Origin: Albugo candida
Lineage: Eukaryota > Oomycota > Peronosporomycetes > Albuginales
Reading direction: 5' to 3'
Assembly: GCA_040437565.1 (NCBI GenBank)
Contig: JBDOQK010000002.1
Span: 62,001 to 126,000, forward strand
Length of the DNA stretch: 64,000 bases
Below are positions 55,460 to 64,000 of this stretch, piece by piece. Each line of letters opens with the position of its first letter. Positions within the stretch are counted from its first letter, which is position 1. The position numbers and the translations under genes are program-made. Under the pieces are notes generated by a model that was not told where the DNA came from, ran no database searches, and saw only the letters and a list, made by a program, of their open reading frames with translations.

Positions 55460-55984
55460 ATGCTTTGGAGATCAGTCTTAGTCGTTTTCGCAATCGCATC
55501 AGTCTATGCGCACGAAGATGATGATTCAAAAGATGACAAGAATTTGCCCCAATGCAATAAAAAAGCCTCTGATGAGGCCATGAAGATGTTCAACACTACA
55601 ACGACAGCAAATAAATGTGGGCAATTCACGTTGGCCAATTTGACGTCTTTGTCAAAAATGAGCATATCCATGATAACTACCGCACAGAGAACGAGCTTGT
55701 GCAGCACCGATTGTGTATCCGTAATGAATTCGGTGTACAAAAATCAAAATTTGGATGACTGTACTGTGATGATTGGAAACATGGCGATCGAGTTAACGGA
55801 GAAAATCGAATATGTTCTCCAGTTTTGTACAATGCAAACTGGGATGACTACCCTTCCCTCGAGTCCAAGTTCAACTCCCAGCCCTTCGACCAATCCAAGT
55901 CCTGCCGCAACCAGCGGAGGTTCAATCGTCGTTCAGTCCAGTCTGGTGCTATCGTTAGTCGGTTTCGTGATGGCATTGTGGTAA
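55460..55984 (+). CDS. elicitin-like protein 2, predicted GPI-anchored
   Basis: A single exon encodes 174 aa. Signal peptide MLWRSVLVVFAIASVYA, then an acidic linker and an elicitin-like domain with six cysteines (LPQC, ANKC, TSLC, STDC, LDDC, LQFC). A Ser/Thr/Pro-rich stalk (SSPSSTPSPSTNPSPAATSG) precedes a hydrophobic C-terminus (SSLVLSLVGFVMALW), the usual arrangement of wall- or membrane-attached elicitins. It is closely related to the gene at 57329, sharing the QSSL-VGFV-LW ending and the 'GxFTLANxTS' motif, which suggests local duplication. Confidence 0.82.
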   Translation: MLWRSVLVVFAIASVYAHEDDDSKDDKNLPQCNKKASDEAMKMFNTTTTANKCGQFTLANLTSLSKMSISMITTAQRTSLCSTDCVSVMNSVYKNQNLDDCTVMIGNMAIELTEKIEYVLQFCTMQTGMTTLPSSPSSTPSPSTNPSPAATSGGSIVVQSSLVLSLVGFVMALW

Positions 55985-56677
55985 TTGAGTGCATTTTCTC
56001 TCAGTTACAAAAGTAACACAAAATACAGAAAACGTCTGTGTATCCCATTGTCACTTTGAACACTTTTAATCTTCAACGGGCTTGTGATAGACGCTAAAGA
56101 CTAGCCTCTATCTAATCTATCCATCCTCTTTCCAATCGCCGCACTTTCTCTTTATATACGACAAAGTGTGTGAAACGGACAGACCGCTTCGTAGGCAGCC
56201 AACCAGCGGTTGAATTTTGGCTCGTGGAGGCGCGTCGAGTAAGCGCTAGCCAATATATTTGTAATAAAATACCGTAAAAATACCTGCCAAAAGTCGTGGG
56301 CAAGGGGCGATCTTTCCCGCTCCGAGGATACGTTGCATGAGTGGACGGTACACCGTTCTACAATAGCATCTAACAATGCGTGATTTAGCTCCGTCTGATA
56401 GATTATTGCTTGATGCTAACGAGAAATAAAATTTAATAGCCACCATTAATACAACACGAGATGGGCTTTCCTTGCGTAGGCCCGCCTTCTACGAGCTGTC
56501 GATTTAGGCAAGTTTATAAGCCTTAACTTATCGCTGTGTACTAAAACGACAGGCCAACTCCAATGACTGGTAAAGTCGTCAAAGTTTACGAAATCAAAAT
56601 ATATTTCAATAAATGTCTCTTCTATACCAGAAAGTATCTGATCTGCCCGTCCACAGGGAGTCACGTCCGGTTTACAA

Positions 56678-56777
56678 NNNNNNNNNNNNNNNNNNNNNNN
56701 NNNNNNNNNNNNNNNNNNNNNNNNNNNNNNNNNNNNNNNNNNNNNNNNNNNNNNNNNNNNNNNNNNNNNNNNNNNNN
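56678..56777. other. assembly gap (100 N)
   Basis: This run of 100 N is flanked by the same 515 bp, so the true gap is probably an overlap. Confidence 0.98.
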
Positions 56778-57279
56778 AAAGTGTGTGAAACGGACAGACC
56801 GCTTCGTAGGCAGCCAACCAGCGGTTGAATTTTGGCTCGTGGAGGCGCGTCGAGTAAGCGCTAGCCAATATATTTGTAATAAAATACCGTAAAAATACCT
56901 GCCAAAAGTCGTGGGCAAGGGGCGATCTTTCCCGCTCCGAGGATACGTTGCATGAGTGGACGGTACACCGTTCTACAATAGCATCTAACAATGCGTGATT
57001 TAGCTCCGTCTGATAGATTATTGCTTGATGCTAACGAGAAATAAAATTTAATAGCCACCATTAATACAACACGAGATGGGCTTTCCTTGCGTAGGCCCGC
57101 CTTCTACGAGCTGTCGATTTAGGCAAGTTTATAAGCCTTAACTTATCGCTGTGTACTAAAACGACAGGCCAACTCCAATGACTGGTAAAGTCGTCAAAGT
57201 TTACGAAATCAAAATATATTTCAATAAATGTCTCTTCTATACCAGAAAGTATCTGATCTGCCCGTCCACAGGGAGTCAC
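56778..57279 (-). CDS. putative spliced gene of unknown function (duplicated by the gap)
   Basis: On the minus strand a frame beginning near 57279 (CGRADQILSGIEETF ... KSTARRRRAYARKAHL) can be joined by a 44-bp GT-AG intron to HQAIIYQTELNHALLDAIVE and on through SSERERSPLAHDFWQ. After DFWQ the frame either stays open (VFLRYFITNILAS...) or splices over a 38-bp intron into RLLDAPPRAKIQPLVG. The continuation to a stop is seen only in the left copy, at about 56113 or 56152. No clear start codon, signal peptide or known domain is present. The helical, charged character is compatible with a real protein, but the model is unsettled. Confidence 0.3.
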
Positions 57280-57328
57280 GTCCGGTTTACAAAGTCATTG
57301 TTCATTTTGCGATAGTACTCCAACCAAA

Positions 57329-57814
57329 ATGATCTGGAAATCCACTTTCATTACTCTGCTGATCACTTTAATTCCTCTACAGGCCGCAAATGACACCACC
57401 AACTCGCAGTTACCGAGTTGCGACCAACAAAATGGTACAAAGGCTTTAGAGCTCTTCAACAATACAAAAGCGGTTGAAAGCTGCGGAGGCTTCACTTTAG
57501 CAAATTTCACATCTCCAATGATGAACACTACCATGAACAATGCCACCCAAATGATGAGCGTGTGTAGTACAGGCTGCAAGGATATTTTCCATGCGGTGCT
57601 GCAAATCCCGATCAAAAATTGCACTGTAATGATTGATAACGCGGCGGTCAACTTGTATGACAAAATTGATTGGATCCATGAAAAGTGTCATCAGATGCCG
57701 TCCAACGGAACCAATTCGACTAGTGGGAAAACCACTCCACCCAATGGAAGCTCGATCATCGCGCAGTCCAGCTTGCTCCTCTTTTTAGTCGGGTTTGTAG
57801 CGTTACTTTGGTAA
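57329..57814 (+). CDS. elicitin-like protein 3, predicted GPI-anchored
   Basis: A single exon encodes 161 aa. Signal peptide MIWKSTFITLLITLIPLQA, elicitin-like domain with six cysteines (LPSC, VESC, MSVC, STGC, IKNC, HEKC), several N-x-S/T sites, a short Ser/Thr-rich stalk and a hydrophobic C-terminus (SSLLLFLVGFVALLW). Its similarity to the gene at 55460 in both domain and tail points to tandem duplication. Third member of the cluster, all on the plus strand. Confidence 0.82.
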   Translation: MIWKSTFITLLITLIPLQAANDTTNSQLPSCDQQNGTKALELFNNTKAVESCGGFTLANFTSPMMNTTMNNATQMMSVCSTGCKDIFHAVLQIPIKNCTVMIDNAAVNLYDKIDWIHEKCHQMPSNGTNSTSGKTTPPNGSSIIAQSSLLLFLVGFVALLW

Positions 57815-58755
57815 TCGATTGCGTTACTTGCAAATGCAAAATAAAAAGAAAGATGATGTTCACCATATACTATGTTTTCATTGCTACAAGTCAGCATCGA
57901 TCACACAAGGCGCATCCCCTCAAAAATGCGCCTCGGTAGAGAAAACTCGATTTCTACGGAGCGACGCGTACATATCTCGACCTTTCATAAAGCATAGCTT
58001 TCGTGAAACTCGCACTCATCGCTGAGTTAATGGTATAAAATTTGTGCCCCACCGGATGTTTTCACACGTTACACACACGTAAAATCACGATGGAGATGTT
58101 GGCAGACCACTATCACGAAATGCTTGTGGATGCTATCCGTCTCGACTTATTTATGATAGTTTATAGCATACCGCAAAGCTTTCGCGAGCATAACCGGTCA
58201 GAGAGAACTGTGCCAGTATTCCGGCCAATTACCTATTTTCCCGCAACAGCAGACTTTACACTTGTGGATCAGATTGTGTAAGGACTGCGTCTCAAGTACT
58301 TTAATTGCAGGAAACTGCGATTGATATGTGTATTTTCTCCGCCATACGTGTTCATACAACTGGATTTTATTGAATCAGCCAACCACAGAAGGTACGCTCG
58401 CTACTGTGTCCAGTCCACGCACGTAATGTATTCTGTATGGACTAGATTTTCTTCCAGTAGCTGGCGTACCATTTCTTTCTCAACAAAATAATTGGTTTTG
58501 CTGCAGATTGAACCGATTTATTGGGTGAAGCTTTCTTTTGGTGGAACCGTAAGGGTCGTACAAACTCCGAAAAGAAACGCCCTTGTTTACCCACTGATGA
58601 TGCATTTATTTCTCTAAACTTAAGAAATCTATTTCTTTGGACTTGTTTTTAATTTGTTCAGTCAAATCATGATTGAGTCATCTGCCGCTTGTAATATGTC
58701 TTTTTATTCTTCCGCTCGAATAATACCTCATACTTTTTGGAAAAAAAAAGATTTG

Positions 58756-59043
58756 TTACAATGTCGCATTTTCATGGCCTGAAGGCATGCCGATATTCAC
58801 CACAGTAACTTCGAAAGAAGACTGTCTGTGGACTACATGTTCTGTAGAAGCCAGTAACTTCCGTTGTTGCTGCTCGAGGAGCTTGTCATTCAAAACGATT
58901 TGGCTCTGCACCGCTCTGGAGGAATGCATACTATAGATCGCACTTCTTGCATTTATCAAGTCCTAATCCTCCTCTACAAACTTTCCTTTGACATGTCCTC
59001 GTTTGTCGGCCTTCAACCTCCGTCTTCTTGTGTGGAAACGAAA
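58756..59043 (-). pseudogene. broken coding fragment with a CCT-motif-like segment
   Basis: The minus-strand frame reads FRFHTRRRRLKADKRGHVKG then KFVEED, an in-frame TAG, and continues open for 68 more codons (DLINARSAIYSMHSS ... GHENATL). The basic segment resembles the end of CCT motifs ('A-x-x-R-P-R-V-K-G-R-F-V'). No GT-AG intron removes the stop, and no start codon is visible upstream. It may be a decayed gene or a terminal exon with a sequencing error. Confidence 0.3.
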
Positions 59044-60308
59044 TCACTCAATTTCTTCAATCCTACGACAAGATGCCAAAGAGTGATTTTTTTTATGAGC
59101 AAAACGATCCTATTTTTTGAATTAGAAAGAAGATTCTCCCACCATACAGACTGTCCTCATTGTAGCACAAAAAGCGATACAAACTGAAGCCACTATGTAC
59201 AGTGTATCATATTGATTGTCTCAACGCAAGGGCTCCAAAGTCACATCCAACTACAAGCATTCACTCACACTGAAAGAGAGTTTTGTATTATATTTCTCAG
59301 CAGATGTTGAGACAAATGTATCGTCGCGATCAAATGTGATTAATGATATAGCTAGTCGGCGAATTATGAGCTAAGTAGGACACTTACAAGAAACTCGGAG
59401 AGGCGACATCGACTTTAATGACGTATAGAATCAGACGGGATCGAGCAGACGGATGCGACTTTCCATCTTGTGTACTCTTCCTAAATATCACCCCAAAACT
59501 TCATACTCTGTGTTAGTGCAATCCTCAAAGTAAGTATTGACACCGCGATGTGCTCTGGCAGGTGGTTTCTCCCTCCAGCACGCGTCACGCTGTATGCATA
59601 AATTCGAATCTCAGTGAATTCACTAGCATGGATACGAAGCGGCTAGAATGGTGGCCTAACGACACTCCATACTCGAGTGATGGAACTAGCTGATACCAGA
59701 CGCATACCCTCCACATGCATTATTGGCGAATATCGGAATCTTGACAATAGGACTTCAGCAGGGTCCGTTGATGAACCGCTGGGCAGCCGATTGTATCATG
59801 CTCTGACAAGCCTTTGAGCTGTGAACATTTTTTTGGCTTGATTGGTGCTTTATACACAGCGAACAGATGCACCAGCCTAATAGCCTTGCTATGGGTCGCT
59901 AAAAACAACACATAATGTGCGACGAGAAATTTGTGCCAGCTTTAGATGGCGCCGTCTTGCACGCTACGATTCTGGAGAAAGAGTACGAGATGAAGGCAGG
60001 ATCAAAGCAGAAATACGAAGCGAACCTGGACTCGCGTGACTGGAGTACGAGTCTCTTTTGCGCGCTGTAATCGGAGAGACCCTGCCCTTCCGCAATCTGT
60101 GCAGCTAAGGCACCTTCGTTCAGTTGGAGTGCAGAGTTGGCGACGAAGTAGGCTCGACGGTCTGCATCCCGAGGTGCTTCAATCCGATCCTCTCCGTTCC
60201 AGTCTTCGTCATCGAGTCGTGCTTCATGATGCAACTGCCAAGTCCGGAAGGCCTCGAAGAGCGATCGATAAGATACGGGTGCCGCAAACGTAACGCAAAT
60301 GCTGAAAG

Positions 60309-60779
60309 GCAACCATCGTACCGGCTGATCTTCTCCCTAGCACCACGCTGTACCCGTTGCATGATTTCAGCTCCATCATGGACTGGGAGGCTCCATCGTA
60401 CGTACCACGCGAAGCAATCTGGAGTTTCCTCTACGACGGACTGGACACGTACTCGCGAAGACCGGGCATCTTCGGTACTGTGCACGGCAACTCGCTGATC
60501 AACGTGAGGCCGTACGATATGTGTGAATTGGGAAGGACTACGGAGAGGGACATAGCGAGCAGGAGAATGCGGGACGAGTGGAGCGGCTTTATCGACTGCG
60601 CCCTTACGATCTTCAGCCTGGAAGCGGGACGCATTCGCTCCGTCATGCACGGCTGCATGTATAGATGCTTCAAGGCTAAGGCGTACGAACAGACTCGACT
60701 GCTTCTCGCCGAGATGCACAAGGCGTCTACTAAGTCTCCGAGCCGGATCCATGCTTCCTTCTCCATCAGTGCCTACTGA
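60309..60779 (+). pseudogene. GC-rich coding fragment, function unknown
   Basis: The frame is open from about 60309 (KATIVPADLLPSTTLYPLHD) and protein-like to the stop at 60779, with SFLYDGLDTYSRRPGIFGTV, ELGRTTERDIASRRMRDEW and AKAYEQTRLLLAEMHKAS. It has no start codon near its beginning. The surrounding 0.85 kb (about 59.95-60.8 kb) is visibly richer in G and C than its neighbours and open in several frames. I do not recognise the family. It could be a piece of a larger gene, a mobile element or foreign DNA. Confidence 0.3.
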
Positions 60780-63377
60780 ACCGCTCCCGACACGTAGGAA
60801 GATAGCATCGTTTCAGGAAAGCCGTACTCTCTAGCTAAGCACCACGGGCCTTGGGGTCTGAAGTGAGGTCTGTCTGGATGTTCCCACTCGGTGATTCTTT
60901 GCATGGTCAAAGAAGGAAAAAAGATTCTTTCGAGTACAAGATCTATGTACGGTGCTGGCTCACTTCAGTCAAGTTATACTTTTGTTTCATCTTAGGTATC
61001 TCCTTGATGATGATATTTCCATCAATCACATCAGGAATATTGACGCTATGTGCCGTCTTGCAACCTATGGAACAAGAAGAAGCGATGTGTAATGCGAAAC
61101 ACTTTAGTAAGAAATGGTGGATGAAACAATTGGTATCACACTTCACAGTCTTCTATACTATACTACCTTTGACCAATTTGGGCACCAATGTAGCTTTGCT
61201 TGGTAGTCGACCAATTGTTACCTTTGAGCTTTTCGAGTGCGAAAAGCTCAAAAGCAAACTGCCTGACAGATCCTCCCCTTTCGCATGTATTTTGGTATTC
61301 TACTCCATCTACCGGCGGTATCGAGTTATCGAAGCAACAAGTAAGAACATATAAAAACGAAGTGCACCAATGCGGTAGATATTGAGCCGCGTCCAACTCG
61401 TCTTACAATAGTGACTTTGATCACGGTGAAGAAGCACAACTCGAGCAAGTACGATCAATCCATATTAAGGACATCGCAATAGAAGAAGCTAAGAAATAAA
61501 GTCCATCATGGTGATTGGAGTTGTTTGTCACTGCAAAAACAATGAAACAACTCGGCTTCCTCGATTATCAAAATAGGGAGATTATGCTGGTATGGGGTTT
61601 CAAGATGGTACATCTTGTATAACGACGGAGATTATGCCTCAATAAATGTGTAAGAGATTAACAATAAGCACCGTCAAAGGAGTAAAATATCAAACATCAT
61701 CGTATGCGAGAAGCATAGTAGTGATCTTAAGAAAATCAAGTCGGCTTGATACCAATTGAGCATAAGTCAACATCTACCGTTCCAAAAACGTATGCACAAG
61801 ATGAGAAAACGAGATGCATGGAAAGCTGGTTCGCAATAAAAATGAACTGAAATGGTGGTGTTAGAACGTTGCAAGGCGAGAAAGAGCTCATTTGATTCCC
61901 TACAAACATCCTTCGAGACGTTGCCACTGGTTGCATCTCGAACTCAGATTCGCATTTTTGGCAGTGTGTTGTCAGAGGCCACTACATGGAGCAATTGATG
62001 TGAACACGGATTTTTGAATAGAAAGCTCAAAGAATATGTCGTACTTTGGTCTCTTAAATTATTTCGATCTAACCATACTGTATATGCAAGTATGAACTAA
62101 GACGTTCGATGGTATGAGGCAAACACAAGGACGCGATAAAAGATAATATCAAGCTGTCCGACACTGAAGTCGGGTACAATCGATGAACTCCTTAAAGTTC
62201 ATTCGACAACTGAAGCCTAACTCGCACGCATTGCATCGTATGTGAAGTTTGAATGCGATAATCATCATTATTGTGCAGTATAAGCAACACTTCAAGCTGG
62301 AAAAGCGCGATTCATCTTTAATATGAAAGGATATTATGGCCAAAAAAAAATTAAAGACTGAAAATAAGTTTTCAGCCAGCGTGCATCTTGAGGATAATCG
62401 CCAAGTTCGATCAGCTCGGCTCAAATCCGATCTACAACCCAATTTTCCACGGTCAAGCATTGAACGTATCAAACCAAGAATTATAATGGGCAAACAGCCT
62501 TTTGGTGTGCGCTACAAATGGCACAAGACCGCACATCTTGTTCATGGTATGCCATTTAATTCAACACATAAGCAATCGATTAAACAACACTGGAAGGCCG
62601 CGTCTCGAGTTACGATATCAAAATTTCATTGTATGGCTATGCAAGAAATAGCAATTTTCTCTTCGGGCACACAAAACCGCCAAATTTAGTGTTACTTCTT
62701 TATAGGGCTAGTCAAGATTGACAACTTCCCGCTTCCAGCGATGCAGGTTATGCCGCATGGATCAATAGCTGAAGATCGACAACAGGTATCCTGGTGGAAA
62801 TAACTGGATCACGAGTAAAATACAAGATCAAAATTACAAAGACTTTGGGCTCACTGACAAAGCGACACATTTGGACATTGGCTTGATCTTAAAAAAGTCA
62901 TTTTGATCAAGATTCTGCTTGTGAAAGTTGGACATATAGCAAGGATCTGCATCTCCTTTTATATTAAGACAGCAAGACTGCTGCTGCTGGAGTGGATCTA
63001 AAACACATTGACCTGCACGATCTTTGTGTTAAATACCTCGCTTTCTTTCAAAGTGCGCGAGCAGCTGTTGCACTTTGCTATGACTCGAATGCAAGCATCG
63101 ATGTAGCTGTATAAAGTTGTGAATGACTTAACGCCGTCGTTACACAAGAAAGCAAGCACCAAAAAGGCTGTATCAAGGCAGCGTGGATATTACTGTAGAC
63201 AGATTACCAGCGCTTGTACCCAAGAGTGCGTGTTTCTTGATCGCGTCCGCAATTCCTATCTCGAGCAGAACGCATTGCTCAGTCTTCCATTTCGACTGGT
63301 CGGATGTAGTTTCTTCTTTTTGTTAGAGACGACGACCACAGTCTCATCATTAAACTGCTTCGGTGTAACACGAGGAT

Positions 63378-63477
63378 NNNNNNNNNNNNNNNNNNNNNNN
63401 NNNNNNNNNNNNNNNNNNNNNNNNNNNNNNNNNNNNNNNNNNNNNNNNNNNNNNNNNNNNNNNNNNNNNNNNNNNNN
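63378..63477. other. assembly gap (100 N)
   Basis: The flanks do not match each other, so sequence of unknown length is missing. Confidence 0.98.
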
Positions 63478-64000
63478 AGCGATTATTAAACGAAAAAGAT
63501 GTGATCTGGGCCTGATCGAGCACTCTTTTAGGGCTCTTGTGATCTGGGAAGACATTCTGTGCTCGAAGCGTACATCACTAATATGATGACATTTTCGTAA
63601 AGAAACAAACTATTGCAAATTACTGCCGCACTTTCCCTGTTATTGTAGCATCTTATCCATGACTCGAGGCCTTGTGCAATTATTCAAATCTGTTAGCATT
63701 TTCCACAGAATTTTGTATGCATTATCGCAAGCATTCTACCGACATCATCGTCATGAACCGCTGCACAATATCTCACTCATGCATGCGAGTAGAGAGAAGG
63801 AGTACAAGCGCTTTTGCCGCTTAATCGACGCATGACTTGCCTTATCTTCTGGATCTGAAGCGACTCATGCTTTCCGTTGTTAACATTCTGTACCGGTAGC
63901 TCAAATTGTCATAATGAGCATGTTGAGACCACGTTCATAACGGATTGATGTATACTTCATTATCCGAATTACACGTTCTATACCTTGGGTAAGTACACGT

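Larger units (their letters stand above)
56163..57292. repeat. 515-bp duplication across a gap (assembly artefact)
   Basis: Bases 56163-56677 and 56778-57292 read the same with 100 N between. The repeated part covers the putative minus-strand gene described at 56778-57279. Confidence 0.85.
57815..64000. other. gene-poor stretch of 6.2 kb
   Basis: Apart from the weak candidates listed separately (58756-59043 and 60309-60779), I see only short unrelated frames on both strands. Small plus-strand frames at 58090, 60851 and 62336 have no recognised domain. No complete transposon, RNA gene or long repeat was identified. The right edge of the window is uninformative. Confidence 0.45.

Noticed and set aside
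58090-58281. 63-codon frame starting MEMLADHYHEML
   Set aside because: It may be a small gene, but no homology, splice partner or promoter element supports it.
60851-61354. 167-codon frame with hydrophobic stretches
   Set aside because: Hydrophobic runs are irregular, no family is recognised, and the overlapping frames look equally plausible.

Overview
The window looks like a scaffold piece from an oomycete nuclear genome. Three elicitin-like secreted proteins, two expansin-like membrane proteins, a WRKY19-like HGG-type zinc-finger protein and several flagellar genes point to an oomycete. Short spacers and many introns of about 45-60 bp suggest a compact genome of the white-rust (Albugo) kind; the genus is inference, the oomycete call is much firmer. 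There are ten gaps of exactly 100 N. Six have the same unique sequence on both sides and one lies inside a tandem array, so several apparent duplications are best read as unmerged contig ends.

Layout. 0-5.5 kb: the end of a multicopper oxidase, VPS35 (retromer), a Cys-rich membrane protein and a small unknown gene. 5.5-10.5 kb: a Mrc1/Claspin-like replication checkpoint protein, a small signal-anchored protein and a TAP42/IGBP1 PP2A regulator, the last two shown twice because of a gap. 11-16.2 kb: a COX7a-like small protein, an apparent fusion of a PPR-like protein with a CDIN1-type nuclease domain, and quinolinate synthase NadA. 16.2-17.8 kb: a 143-bp tandem array whose unit contains the 3' coding end of the next gene. 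17.7-24.5 kb: a DAO-type FAD oxidoreductase divergent from exocyst SEC10. 25.4-28.1 kb: two membrane-anchored expansin-like genes. 28.6-32.4 kb: the cohesin acetyltransferase ESCO/Eco1, a JHY-like protein and a MATE transporter. 32.5-38.9 kb: IFT122, an unknown 255-aa protein and COQ2. 39.4-44.8 kb: the HGG zinc-finger protein, an ELM2-SANT-PHD protein, aspartate-semialdehyde dehydrogenase with a hydrophobic tail, and a PPP1R42-like LRR protein. 48.3-53.9 kb: enoyl-CoA isomerase ECI1, a Kir-type potassium channel cut by a gap, a YaaA-family protein and a PH-TBC Rab-GAP. 54-57.8 kb: the elicitin cluster with a membrane parvulin. About 45-48.3 kb and 57.8-64 kb are gene-poor and hold only weak or broken candidates.

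Most genes are unrelated housekeeping functions. Three themes stand out: membrane traffic (VPS35, SEC10, TBC GAP), the flagellum (IFT122, PPP1R42-like, JHY-like) and secreted or wall-facing proteins (elicitins, expansins, multicopper oxidase). Exon structures were built by hand from GT-AG boundaries that keep the frame and preserve known family motifs. No transcript evidence was available.
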